Below are positions 1 through 8,339 of a DNA stretch of 64,000 nucleotides, piece after piece. The translations under genes were made by a program, and so were the position numbers. Positions within the stretch are counted from its first letter, which is position 1, and the number at the start of each line of letters is the position of its first letter. The notes below the pieces were generated by a model, which worked only from the letters and a program-made list of their open reading frames with translations, did not search any database and was not told where the DNA came from. This stretch comes from Marinobacter koreensis (GTDB lineage: Bacteria; Pseudomonadota; Gammaproteobacteria; Pseudomonadales; Oleiphilaceae), in NCBI RefSeq assembly GCF_023156285.1, contig NZ_JAKZAJ010000004.1:124001-188000 (forward strand). Direction: 5' to 3'.

Positions 1-105
1 ATTTTTCCCAAGGAAAAGAGTATGTCCCCTCCGGCCAGCCACCAATTCAGGAAGGCTGGGGCCAGAATCTGGCGCATGCACCACAGCAAAAGGACGAACC
101 AGACG

Positions 106-513
106 ATGATGGAAAGAACGGATACACACAGCAAACTCTTCGGCTATCTGCTCTGGATCTTCGGATTCCTGGGATCCCACCGTTTCTACTACGGTAAACC
201 CGTGACCGGGACCATCTGGTTCTTCACCCTGGGGCTGTTCTTTATCGGTTGGATCATTGACCTGTTCCTGATTCCCGCCATGGATGAAGAAGCGGACCTG
301 AGGTTCCAGGCTGGCGACATCGACTACAACATCGCCTGGCTGCTGCTCACCTTCCTGGGGGTCTTTGGAATCCACCGCATGTACATGGGGAAATGGGTCA
401 CCGGCATCATCTACCTGCTGACCGGCGGTCTGTTCCTGATCGGGATTCTCTATGACTTCTGGACGCTGAACGACCAGATCTCCATCCGCAACCAGGAACA
501 CCGCCTGGGCTGA
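106..513 (+). CDS. TM2-domain membrane protein with two TM2 repeats
   Basis: Small integral membrane protein of about 135 residues. It contains two successive TM2-type units. Each has a hydrophobic helix, a turn with G-x-H-R-[FM]-Y-x-G-K-x-V-T-G, and a second helix (GSHRFYYGKPVTG, then GIHRMYMGKWVTG). The two halves look like an internal duplication. The role of TM2 proteins in bacteria is poorly defined. The start is uncertain: ATG at 106 or 109 begins just before the first TM2 unit, but an in-frame ATG at 22 has a better ribosome site (AGGA at 11-14) and would add 28 polar residues. It converges on the wax ester synthase with no gap, the two stop codons being adjacent. Confidence 0.8.
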   Translation: MMERTDTHSKLFGYLLWIFGFLGSHRFYYGKPVTGTIWFFTLGLFFIGWIIDLFLIPAMDEEADLRFQAGDIDYNIAWLLLTFLGVFGIHRMYMGKWVTGIIYLLTGGLFLIGILYDFWTLNDQISIRNQEHRLG

Positions 514-1887
514 TCAGAGCCCGGCAGCGATTTCCAGTTCGTTCAGGCTGTCGTCCAGGTACTCCAGCATGCGTTGTAGGCTGGGCAGGGTACGGCGGCA
601 GCCGATCAGGCCGAATTCCACCTGGTCGTTGTAGCTGGTGAGGGTCATGTTCAGCGCGAGTCTGTCCATGGCGATGGAGACCGGGTACATGCCTTCCAGC
701 CTGGCCCCGTTCCAGTAGCGGGTTCCGTCCGGCCCCGGGACGTTGGAGATGACCACGTTGAAGGTTTGCCATGCCGGCGCCATGCCGGTGAGCAGGTGGA
801 AGGCGGCAGGCGCAAGGGTCAGCGCCGTATAGTTGAGGATTTCCTCCGGCGACATGTGTGCATAGCGATCCTTGGCGGCCTGCATCCCTTCATGGATCCG
901 GATCAGCCGTTTTTCGGGATCGTTTTCGTCGGTGTGCAGGTTCGCGAGAATGACACCCACATGGTTGCCGCCGGCGCTGTCATCCTTCCGCAGCGACACC
1001 GGAACCATGGCGATCAGTGGTTTGTCCGGCAGGGCATCCTGGTTCATCAGGTAGGTTCTCAACGCACTGGCGCACATGGCCGTGACGACATCGTTCACGG
1101 TGGTGCCATAGGCGTGGCAGACCGCCTTGATACGATCGAGACTCCAGGACTGGGCTGCGAATCGCCGGGAACCGGTGATCTTCTGGTTCAGCATGCTTCT
1201 AGGGGCGTGAAAAATCGACCCGTAGGCCGGGTCTTTTCTCGCTTCGTTGACGGTCTTGAGTAATTCCCGGGCAACCGTAGGCACGGTGCCCAGCTGGCGG
1301 CCGGATTCGCCCAGCAGATGACGGATACTCCGGACCAGGGTACCGCCGCCCTCGCCCGTTTCGCCGGAGGCCCTGGGGGGAAGCGCCCATATCGGGGGAA
1401 GATCGCGTTGGGCCGGATCCGGGGACAGCATCTTGGTCGCCATGCGCATGGCGGAGATCCCGTCCACCAGGGAGTGATGCACCTTGGTATAGAGCGCGAA
1501 CTGCCGGTCTTTCAGCCCCTCGATCAGATGCACTTCCCACAGCGGCCGTTCCCGGTCCATCAGGTGCGAGTGTTCCGCCGAGACCAGTGACAACAGTTCG
1601 CGGATGCGTCCCGGCGTGGGCAGCGCCTCGAAGCGGAAATGATGTTCCAGGTCCAGGTGCTCGTCTTCAACCCACACCGGCTGGCCCAGACGGTAGTCCA
1701 GGTGCTGGTTGAACGGAGGCGTGACCACGGAGTGTTCACGCAGCTGCGCGGCAAGCCGGGCCACATAGTCATCCGGCGCCCCTTCGGGAAATGAAAACAG
1801 CTGCAGACCACCGACGTGCATGGGCTGCTGGCGTTTTTCCAGCCAGAGGAAGAGTTGGTCAGTGGGGCTGAGGGGCTTCACGGTCAA
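514..1887 (-). CDS. Wax ester synthase / acyl-CoA:diacylglycerol acyltransferase (WS/DGAT)
   Basis: Bifunctional acyltransferase that joins acyl-CoA to long-chain alcohols (wax esters) or diacylglycerol (triacylglycerol) at the inner membrane and lipid inclusions. The 457-residue length is normal for the family. The catalytic HHxxxDG motif is intact (HHSLVDG, residues 137-143). The conserved PLW motif is at 115-117, the NDVV motif at about 267-270, and an N-V-V-I-S-N-V-P-G-P block lies near 375. From memory the protein closely resembles characterised Marinobacter wax synthases, which is the main taxonomic clue in this window. It is transcribed alone, with over 400 bases upstream that hold no clear gene. 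Confidence 0.95.
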   Translation of the reverse strand: MTVKPLSPTDQLFLWLEKRQQPMHVGGLQLFSFPEGAPDDYVARLAAQLREHSVVTPPFNQHLDYRLGQPVWVEDEHLDLEHHFRFEALPTPGRIRELLSLVSAEHSHLMDRERPLWEVHLIEGLKDRQFALYTKVHHSLVDGISAMRMATKMLSPDPAQRDLPPIWALPPRASGETGEGGGTLVRSIRHLLGESGRQLGTVPTVARELLKTVNEARKDPAYGSIFHAPRSMLNQKITGSRRFAAQSWSLDRIKAVCHAYGTTVNDVVTAMCASALRTYLMNQDALPDKPLIAMVPVSLRKDDSAGGNHVGVILANLHTDENDPEKRLIRIHEGMQAAKDRYAHMSPEEILNYTALTLAPAAFHLLTGMAPAWQTFNVVISNVPGPDGTRYWNGARLEGMYPVSIAMDRLALNMTLTSYNDQVEFGLIGCRRTLPSLQRMLEYLDDSLNELEIAAGL

Positions 1888-2309
1888 TCCTTGTGCCTGA
1901 ACTCTCCCTGAATGTTAGCGCAGTTCCATGTCGGGTTAATTGACCTTGGAAACTTTCTGACTAAGCCGGTAACGTCCCTTCAGCATGTGCATAAAAAAGC
2001 CGGACCATCTCCCCCGAAGAGGTTCAATGATCCGGCATCAATGCCAACAACAATGATCTGATGGTCCGGCCTGATCCGTGGCCGGGACATTCGTCCTTGA
2101 TCTGTTACTAAGCGATGTTCATGCCAATCGTGGCGAGGGCGCTGAAAAAAGCGGTGAGAGCGCCAAACATTGGGAAACTGAGGGCCGTTGTCAGATCGAA
2201 GTGTCGAGTAGACCGAATGATATCGGGACAGATCATGCACTTATTCGGAGCCGCTGCACTGTACCGAGGCGATATTGGCACAGTGTGTCGGGGCGTCGGC
2301 ACCACTTCG
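1888..2309. other. Long intergenic region between wax synthase and SprT-like gene
   Basis: No convincing protein-coding gene. The promoter of the wax synthase must lie in its left part. A terminator-like inverted repeat for minus-strand transcripts is at 1993-2070. Between it and the SprT-like gene there is only a very short hydrophobic minus-strand ORF (2108-2170, 20 residues), which I do not call as a gene. Confidence 0.5.
1993..2070 (-). terminator. Terminator-like inverted repeat with long loop
   Basis: Perfect 11-bp arms GCCGGACCATC (1999-2009) and GATGGTCCGGC (2060-2070) are separated by 50 bases. Six A on the plus strand (1993-1998) give a U-run at the 3' end of a minus-strand RNA. 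The loop is unusually long for an intrinsic terminator. It would end transcription coming from the SprT-like gene. Confidence 0.5.
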
Positions 2310-3053
2310 TTATCCGGCTTTGCGTAGCATCTGTAGCGGCACCCGATAGCGAACGCCCCGGGCTCTGCCTGTGCCATCGACGGTGCAGGTTTTGCGATTG
2401 ATGCGGATGATCTGGCCCTGAACTTCCCGCGGCCCTTTCCCGAAAGCGACCGCCTCGCCAACCTGCCAGCATCCCCGTTGATGGCCCGGATCTGGCAGAA
2501 CGAACGCGGCATCCGACAGGGGAATGCCCCGATCATGTGAACGTTCGGCCAGCGCCCGCCGGGTCTTGTCGGCGCCTCCGCTCTCGTGCAGCTCATCCAG
2601 GATGGCGTAAAAATGCCGGTTGTGGACCGAGCCACGAAACCGTTGCCCGGCGCTTTGTTGCAGCAGATGGGCAAATTCGTGGCAGCAGGTGTGGGCAAGC
2701 AGGTTCAGGGCACTCAGTTCACCGCCAAAGTACCCCCGTTTCTGGATTTCCCGGCTCGACAGCCAACCGTTCGCCGTGTCAGGGCGGTGTTTCGCCTCGA
2801 TCATGCGAACCCCATAGGTGATCAGGTGCAGTTTCCGTTGCCGGTCAAACCGGTGGTAGGTGGCCTGACCAGAACCGACGCGACACACCAGTTCGCTTCC
2901 GGGCAGACGCTCCCTGATCCAGCTGGCAGCGGGGTGCCAGAGGATATCGCGGGTGGTGTCGCACATGAGTTGGCCGAGCAGATGGGCCTGGGCTTTCGAA
3001 GCGGTCATGAATGTGAGGCGTGCCTGGTCATCGGAAAGCATAAACTGGTTCAA
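2310..3053 (-). CDS. SprT-like zinc metalloprotease-fold protein
   Basis: A 247-residue protein with the SprT/zincin signature HTCCHEFAHLLQQ. HEFAH (125-129) supplies two zinc ligands and the catalytic Glu. A histidine in the following G-S-V-H-N-R-H segment (144 or 147) could be the third ligand. The basic C-terminal region (about 185-247) may bind nucleic acid. SprT/Spartan proteins are linked to DNA-protein crosslink repair, but the function of this stand-alone bacterial form is not established. The longest frame starts with TTG at 3053; an in-frame ATG at 3041 is an alternative, and neither has a clear ribosome site. It is divergent from the AbiE locus. Confidence 0.75.
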   Translation of the reverse strand: MNQFMLSDDQARLTFMTASKAQAHLLGQLMCDTTRDILWHPAASWIRERLPGSELVCRVGSGQATYHRFDRQRKLHLITYGVRMIEAKHRPDTANGWLSSREIQKRGYFGGELSALNLLAHTCCHEFAHLLQQSAGQRFRGSVHNRHFYAILDELHESGGADKTRRALAERSHDRGIPLSDAAFVLPDPGHQRGCWQVGEAVAFGKGPREVQGQIIRINRKTCTVDGTGRARGVRYRVPLQMLRKAG

Positions 3054-3125
3054 GGGTACCGTGGCTTCGCTGACTTTGCTATGGCCTCACTTGCCATTCC
3101 GTCACTTGAATCCTTAATGGAAATC

Positions 3126-3169
3126 AGACAAGCTGTCACCAGATACTTATAAGTGGTGACAGTTTGTCT
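3126..3169. promoter_or_regulatory. Palindromic operator of the abiE locus
   Basis: Inverted repeat with 15-bp arms AGACAAGCTGTCACC (3126-3140) and GGTGACAGTTTGTCT (3155-3169), one mismatch, and a 14-base AT-rich spacer that could hold a -10 element (TACTTAT). The right arm covers the TTG start of the AbiEi gene. AbiEi antitoxins are known to repress their own promoter by binding inverted repeats, so this is the likely autoregulatory site. It also lies upstream of the divergent SprT-like gene. Confidence 0.75.
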
Positions 3170-3784
3170 GAATCCGGCTCCGCCCCACCATCCCGGGCAC
3201 AGCTTCAAATCCTGTTCCGCCAGCACAGAGGGCAGCTTCGTCTGAGTGAGGCGCTGGCGCAAGGTTTTAGTCGGTACCAGTTCTACCAACTTCGGGATGA
3301 GGGTTTGATTGAGCCAATCAGTCGAGGTCTTTACCGGCTGGCGAGCCTTCCCCCTATAGAAAACCCAGACCTGGTGGCCGCTGTTACTCGTTTCCCCAAT
3401 GCCGTGCTATGTCTGATTTCTGCGCTGGATTGGCACGGCATCACCACACAAATTCCCCATCGGGTGCACCTTGCGGTGGAGCGGGATGCCCGCCCGCCGT
3501 CGCTGAATTATCCCCCTGTGGCCGGGTACCGATTCTCCGGACGGGCCTTCAGCGCAGGCATTGAGCAGGTCGACGTGGATGGCATCGTCTTGAATGTCTA
3601 TAGCCCGGAAAAAACTCTGGCGGACTGTTTCAAGTTCCGCAACCGCATTGGCATGGATGTGGTGCTGGAGGCCTTGGAGCTTTATCGAACTCGAAAAACC
3701 TTTTTGCCGGGCAAATTGATGGAATACGCGAGAATCTGTCGGGTTGCCAATGTGATGGCACCATACGTTGAAGCCAAAATCTGA
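3164..3784 (+). CDS. AbiEi-family type IV antitoxin / transcriptional repressor
   Basis: A 206-residue protein. It has an N-terminal winged-helix region (about 8-60, with the typical L-R-x-E-G-L-I-E-P-I-S-R-G-L-Y-R-L wing) and a C-terminal domain with the V-Y-S-P-E-K-T-L-A-D-C-F-K-F-R-N block of AbiEi antitoxins. In complete systems AbiEi represses the operon and counteracts the AbiEii nucleotidyltransferase. The only in-frame start is TTG at 3164, inside the right arm of the operator, so the transcript would be nearly leaderless. The partner toxin gene 47 bases downstream is truncated, which leaves this as a probable orphan antitoxin. Confidence 0.85.
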   Translation: MSESGSAPPSRAQLQILFRQHRGQLRLSEALAQGFSRYQFYQLRDEGLIEPISRGLYRLASLPPIENPDLVAAVTRFPNAVLCLISALDWHGITTQIPHRVHLAVERDARPPSLNYPPVAGYRFSGRAFSAGIEQVDVDGIVLNVYSPEKTLADCFKFRNRIGMDVVLEALELYRTRKTFLPGKLMEYARICRVANVMAPYVEAKI

Positions 3785-3831
3785 GTGAGCCCGGCCAGTC
3801 AATGAAATCACCAAAGTGAAAGGAGATCACG

Positions 3832-4173
3832 ATGGTCAGAAACATTGCCGCATCAGTTCGCCGAAAACTGCTGAACAAAGCCCGGAGTGAGGAGCGTCCT
3901 TTTCAGGAGCTGTTGCAGTATTACGCCATGGAACGGTTTCTCTACCGGCTTAGCGAATCGTCCCTAGGCCGCTGTTTCACCCTCAAGGGTGCGCTAATGC
4001 TCTGGGCCATGCAGGGGCCGACCAGCCGGCCGACAAGGGATATTGATATGCTGGGCCATACAACCAATGAACCGGAGGCGATTCTGACCCAGGTGCGTGA
4101 CATCATTGCGACCAACGTGATGGATGATGGTTGGCATCCACCAGTTCCATCTAGTCGGCAGGCCTCTGGCTAG
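3832..4173 (+). pseudogene. Truncated AbiEii nucleotidyltransferase toxin
   Basis: The frame begins well (AAAGGAG ribosome site, ATG at 3832). It matches the N-terminal third of AbiEii-type toxins, with an L-K-G-A-L-M-L segment (51-57) and the T-R-D-I-D-M-L nucleotidyltransferase motif (68-74). After M-D-D-G at about residue 100 family resemblance stops, and 13 unrelated residues lead to a stop at 4173. Family members are usually about 300 residues, so roughly two thirds is missing. The break near base 4130 coincides with the start of AT-richer DNA carrying the Hcp cluster, which suggests replacement by recombination. The fragment is probably inactive. Confidence 0.8.
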
Positions 4174-4193
4174 TTTTATTCCTTGAGAACGGT

Positions 4194-4631
4194 TCAGATA
4201 CCAGGCGAAATTGTATTCGCCACCTTTTCAAATATGCCCTCTGGAAAGCTGAATATAAGCAGGGAATCTGGGTTCTCTTCATTGATGATATAGCCCGTCT
4301 GATATTCGCGGATCTTGGCTGAAAAGCCCTTAAAACCGGATTTTATCCCGAGTACTTGGATTTCGGTGGATTCAGAAGCCGAGGCTGATTTGAGGGAGTC
4401 AATGAATTCAGATGTCGATTGGACATCGGCAGAGATTGGCTCCAAGCGAATGAATCCGAGGGCCTTTCCATCGTTAAATAGCGTTATGTCATTGTCGGCG
4501 ATGCGGACAGCGTCGAACAGATTTGACTGAACAGAGACTGCGTAATCCTGGCTCGGGGAGAATTGGACTGACGGGGTAGAGGTGCATCCAGTCAGAATCA
4601 GCGCAAAAACAATTGATACGGCGAATTTCAT
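4194..4631 (-). CDS. Predicted lipoprotein, last gene of the Hcp cluster
   Basis: 145 residues with a lipoprotein signal peptide ending at the lipobox L-T-G-C (cysteine near residue 16). The mature part is mixed alpha/beta with no family I recognise. ATG at 4631 is chosen because the hydrophobic signal starts there; the frame stays open further upstream without a better signal. It is the third gene of a minus-strand set led by an Hcp gene. In that position a periplasm-facing lipoprotein could be an immunity protein for a secreted effector, but nothing in the sequence proves it. The DNA is AT-richer than its neighbours. Confidence 0.65.
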   Translation of the reverse strand: MKFAVSIVFALILTGCTSTPSVQFSPSQDYAVSVQSNLFDAVRIADNDITLFNDGKALGFIRLEPISADVQSTSEFIDSLKSASASESTEIQVLGIKSGFKGFSAKIREYQTGYIINEENPDSLLIFSFPEGIFEKVANTISPGI

Positions 4632-4650
4632 TGTATTGAGACGTCCATGT

Positions 4651-5001
4651 TTATCGTAAAGAGGCTTCCAGCAAGCTTCTAAACTGTAACCCGCGAGTGA
4701 GCTTGCAGGTGTAGCTGATGTCAAGGTTACCACGGGCAAATGGCTCGGCGGCAGCCCTGACTACACGGATTGCCCATTTGCGGATGCCGTTTGCCGGGGC
4801 AACGAGGTCTTTAGGGTTTGGAACGGCATCAATCCATTTGCTGCACACTTCCGTTCCGGTGATGAGCTGTGCAGTAAGCTCTACTGTTTGCGCTGTTATG
4901 CTGCCAGCATGATAACGGTTCGCGACTCTTTTACCGTAAAACGCCTTGACGATTGCTTGCACAGAGGCGATCTCTTCCTCAGTGAGGTTAACGTCGCTCA
5001 C
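4651..5001 (-). CDS. Unknown protein downstream of Hcp
   Basis: About 116 residues, mostly helical, with no signal peptide or membrane segment. Family not recognised. GTG at 5001 is preferred because it follows an AGGAG ribosome site at good spacing and gives the N-terminus M-S-D-V-N-L-T-E-E-E; a TTG at 5016 is in frame. Two cysteines (V-C-S-K-W and Y-T-C-K-L) and one histidine are visible, with no catalytic signature. It lies between the Hcp gene, 78 bases upstream, and the lipoprotein, 19 bases downstream, so it is probably co-transcribed. Cargo effector or Hcp accessory protein are both possible. Confidence 0.6.
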   Translation of the reverse strand: MSDVNLTEEEIASVQAIVKAFYGKRVANRYHAGSITAQTVELTAQLITGTEVCSKWIDAVPNPKDLVAPANGIRKWAIRVVRAAAEPFARGNLDISYTCKLTRGLQFRSLLEASLR

Positions 5002-5079
5002 TACCGGGCTCCTCAAAGTTTTAAAGTCGTAAATAGAGAGAGGGCACTTGCCGCTCCCTCTAAACTGTCCAGGCTGGAC

Positions 5080-5598
5080 CTACGCCTCGATCGGCGAACG
5101 CCAGTCATCAGCGCCAGACGTCCCCGCCACGGCGTGCTCCCAGGTGACCTTGCGGTAGGACAGGGAAACGGTGACCAGCTGGGTGAAGTCGGCGTTGCCG
5201 GCATCCTGACAATGGGGCATGTTGCAGTTGATGTCGATAATGGTGGCGTCCTCCAGGATGGTGGAGAAGAAGTGCTCCTGCTTGCCCTCAACGGAAGTGC
5301 GGTACCACTTCAGCTCGACTTTGGGGAGCATTTCGCCGGAGGCCAGCGCGTTGTACATCAGCGGGGTGGCCTTGTTCAGGGCGGAGGTGAACTTGAATGG
5401 CTTGTGCACGCGTTGACCGGAGGGCTGACCGGACTGGGGATCGGTCGGTACGGTGACAACGTGGCTGAATTCCTGGACCAGTACTTCATCTTCGTGGCCT
5501 TCGACGTAGATGTTGCCGACGGAATCGGAGGTGAATGCACCGGCGGTGATGTTGCCCTGGGTCTGTCCTTCAATGCTGATATAACAAGGGGTTGGCAT
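5080..5598 (-). CDS. hcp: Hcp-family type VI secretion tube protein (orphan)
   Basis: 172 residues, the normal Hcp length. It has the diagnostic N-terminus (M-P-T-P-C-Y-I-S-I-E-G, then T-Q-G-N-I-T-A-G-A) and the late S-L-S-Y-R-K-V-T-W-E-H segment. Hcp hexamers stack into the type VI tube and can carry small effectors in their lumen. No other type VI gene (vgrG, tss, clpV) is in this window, so this is an orphan copy. ATG at 5598 has a GGAG ribosome site. Two small genes follow on the same strand. Confidence 0.9.
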   Translation of the reverse strand: MPTPCYISIEGQTQGNITAGAFTSDSVGNIYVEGHEDEVLVQEFSHVVTVPTDPQSGQPSGQRVHKPFKFTSALNKATPLMYNALASGEMLPKVELKWYRTSVEGKQEHFFSTILEDATIIDINCNMPHCQDAGNADFTQLVTVSLSYRKVTWEHAVAGTSGADDWRSPIEA

Positions 5599-5975
5599 AG
5601 TCTGCTCCGTGACGTTTGAATGAAAATCGGTCCTTGGGGTTCTCCCTGGACCGTGTTTGTCTTAACAAGGGCTGTGCCATTTCCATAAATGTTATTGAAA
5701 ACAAGGGGATGGCTCTAAAACGGAGTTGGGGTCAGCGTGTCCGGGCAAGAACCTGCCCGGCGAGTGGGCGAGGTATTGCGGCCGAGGCAAGCAATCGCCC
5801 GGCAGGCGACTCATTACCGGCCAGGCTTGATTAACGTCGCGGTAGGTGAAACCGCAGTTTGCTAGACTGAAAGCCAACCGATAGATTGTTCAGCCGTATA
5901 ACAGTCGTAAAGGCAGGAAATGTTACCGGAGGTGCCTATCTTCCATCTGTTGGCCCGCTCAGGAGTCGGACTGGC
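5599..5975. other. Intergenic region between hcp and the diguanylate cyclase
   Basis: Divergent promoters are expected here. I see a short hairpin (CCGGGCA at 5741-5747 with TGCCCGG at 5754-5760) and no convincing gene. The reading frame of the downstream cyclase extends back to a TTG at 5886, but the GTG at 5976 has the better context. Confidence 0.4.
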
Positions 5976-8339
5976 GTGATACTGAGACAGTGGTTCGGGA
6001 GTCTGGTCAACCGCGCTGTGGCGCTGGTTGTGGCGGCGGTTCTGGTCACGGCACTGGTGCTGACTCTGGCGAATTCCTTCCTCAGCCGGGGAGAATTGGA
6101 GGACCAGGCGAGGGCGCAGGTAGAGACCATTGCCGAGCTGGTGGCCAGTGAGCTGGATGACCGGCTCAGGCGCCGATTGGAGACCCTGAGCCATGTCGCC
6201 AGCAACCTCACCATGTCAGAAGAGGCCTTTCAGGGTAGAGCCCGGGTTGTTCTTCAGCAGCAGGTGGCGCTTCAACACCAGTTCGATGGCGTGTACCTGA
6301 TCGGGGCTGGCGGTAAGGTGCTGGCAGAGACGCCGGAGAAATACCATCAGACCGGTATCAACGTGTCGGATCGGGACTATTTCAAGATCGCTTCCAGTCA
6401 GCTGACGCCTGTGATCAGCGCCCCCTACCTGTCCAACTACCAGAACCTTCCGGCATTGATGGTCGCCGCACCCATCTTCGACCACAAGGGCCGCTTTATC
6501 GGCATGATTGGCGGCGCGATGACCCTTCAGAGCGGACGCCTGATGAAAGACATCGCCCGCGTCCGGATTGGCCACACGGGGTACGTGAGAGTGATTACCC
6601 GGGATGGTATCACCGTGATCAGCAGCCCCGGAGAAGCACCGTTAAAGATGGCGGATCCGGACAACCCTGTGTTCCGGGATGCCATGTCTGGCTTTCAGGG
6701 GACACGTCTGGGCCGAAACGGGGACGGCAAAACCAGCGTCATGTCGGTGCAGCAGCTGGCCCAGGTGCCCTGGTTTGTGGTGGCCGTCTGGCCCGAACGC
6801 GAGGCCTTTGCCCCCATTACCCGCATAGCGGATTCCTTTGTCTGGATACTGCTGGCTGTCGTTGCTGTGGTTGTGCCTTTGGCACTCTGGTTGTTCCGGC
6901 GCCTGATGGCTCCCCTGAAAACGCTGGGCCGTCAGATTCAGGAAAGCCACCTGGGCGATCGGAGTGGCCCGGTGGACATCGCCGGCGGTCTTGAGATCAG
7001 ACAGGTGGCGGAAACCTTCAACCGGGTCATGGACGAGCGTGACGATGTCCTCTCCCATCTGGCGGAGCGGGAGGCGTTTTTCCGTTCCCTGACCCGCAGC
7101 GCCCCCATCGGCATTGTTCAGACCGACGTGCTTGGCCGTATCGAATTTGTGAATCCGGCGTATGAAAACATCATGGGGCATACCCAGGAGGAGCTGGCGG
7201 GAACCTACATCATGGAAACCGTGCACCCGGATACCCGGGCCCAGATCCTCGATGGCTGGCGTGTTGCGCTGCACCATCAGAGCATCTACCGCACCCGGCT
7301 GCGGCTCGACACACCGACCCGGCTTGGCGAGGTCTGGGCCGACGTCATGTCGGCTGTGATCGGAACGCCGGACAAAACCCTGGGTACTATTACGGTGGTT
7401 CAGGACATCACCCACGAACTGGAGGTGGAAGACGCACTGCGCCAGGAGCAGCAACGGGCCGAGAGTATTCTTGGCGTGTTGCAGGAGGGAGTGCTCATGG
7501 TGGATGTCAATGGGGTCATCCGCTATGCCAATCTTGCTGCCTGTCGCTTCCTGGGCATTGAGGGTGACTGGAGCGATCATCCCTTTTTCCAGAACATCAC
7601 GGTAGAAACGGAGGACAGGGTGTGGTCCAGGGAGGATTTCCTGGCATCGGAGGAACTCGACAGTCTCTATTGTACTTTGCGCAATAGTGAGGGCGAGGTT
7701 TTCGATATTGACCTGACCATGCTGCACATCCGGCAGGGGCTCCATAACGAAAGGATGGTGTTTGTCCTCCGGGATGACAGCACCCGGCGCCGGGAAGAAG
7801 AACGCCTGTCCTGGGAGGCGACCCACGACAGCCTCACCCAGCTGCTGAATCGTCGGGCGTTTACGTCCTCACTGGTCAAGATCCTGGGCGAAGCCGGTCG
7901 GCAGGATGTGCCTTCGGTGCTGATGCTGATCGACCTGGATCATTTCAAACCGGTCAACGACCAGGGCGGTCACCTGGTCGGGGACGATCTGTTGCGGCGG
8001 CTGGCAGAATTGTTCAAGGACGCGGTCCGCAGCTCGGATACCGTCGCCCGGCTTGGCGGGGATGAGTTCGGTATTATCCTGCCGGCTTGCGGGCTAACCC
8101 GGGCCGAGGCCCTGGCCGAAAAAATCCGGACATCGGTGGAGTCGCTCCGTATCGAACAGGACGGTCGGAGTTATGGCGTTACCACATCCATCGGGCTGAC
8201 AGAGGTGAGCCCCCGGGACAGCGGTCCACGGGAAGTGATGGGCCGGGCAGACGAAGGGACGTACGCGGCCAAGTCCAGGGGCCGCAATGCGGTGGTGGTA
8301 GTGCCGTTGCCTCCCGACGAAGGCGATGAGGACGCCTAG
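5976..8339 (+). CDS. Membrane diguanylate cyclase: Cache sensor, HAMP, two PAS, GGDEF
   Basis: Makes c-di-GMP in response to a periplasmic signal. GTG at 5976 follows AGGAG (5961-5965) and places a transmembrane helix right at the N-terminus (about 8-32). A periplasmic double-Cache-like domain follows (about 40-275), then a second helix (about 285-305), HAMP, two PAS domains (about 370-490 and 500-610) and the GGDEF domain. The active site is intact (GGDEF at 694-698). An R-S-S-D inhibitory-site motif lies five residues upstream, so the enzyme is probably active and product-inhibited. It ends in a 4-base overlap with the convergent exporter gene. Confidence 0.9.
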   Translation: MILRQWFGSLVNRAVALVVAAVLVTALVLTLANSFLSRGELEDQARAQVETIAELVASELDDRLRRRLETLSHVASNLTMSEEAFQGRARVVLQQQVALQHQFDGVYLIGAGGKVLAETPEKYHQTGINVSDRDYFKIASSQLTPVISAPYLSNYQNLPALMVAAPIFDHKGRFIGMIGGAMTLQSGRLMKDIARVRIGHTGYVRVITRDGITVISSPGEAPLKMADPDNPVFRDAMSGFQGTRLGRNGDGKTSVMSVQQLAQVPWFVVAVWPEREAFAPITRIADSFVWILLAVVAVVVPLALWLFRRLMAPLKTLGRQIQESHLGDRSGPVDIAGGLEIRQVAETFNRVMDERDDVLSHLAEREAFFRSLTRSAPIGIVQTDVLGRIEFVNPAYENIMGHTQEELAGTYIMETVHPDTRAQILDGWRVALHHQSIYRTRLRLDTPTRLGEVWADVMSAVIGTPDKTLGTITVVQDITHELEVEDALRQEQQRAESILGVLQEGVLMVDVNGVIRYANLAACRFLGIEGDWSDHPFFQNITVETEDRVWSREDFLASEELDSLYCTLRNSEGEVFDIDLTMLHIRQGLHNERMVFVLRDDSTRRREEERLSWEATHDSLTQLLNRRAFTSSLVKILGEAGRQDVPSVLMLIDLDHFKPVNDQGGHLVGDDLLRRLAELFKDAVRSSDTVARLGGDEFGIILPACGLTRAEALAEKIRTSVESLRIEQDGRSYGVTTSIGLTEVSPRDSGPREVMGRADEGTYAAKSRGRNAVVVVPLPPDEGDEDA

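Noticed and set aside
4130..4193. Possible attachment or integron recombination site at the abiEii break
   Set aside because: No core site, flanking direct repeat or integrase gene could be identified.
6642..7826. Long minus-strand frame inside the diguanylate cyclase
   Set aside because: The cyclase frame has continuous domain motifs; the opposite frame shows none.
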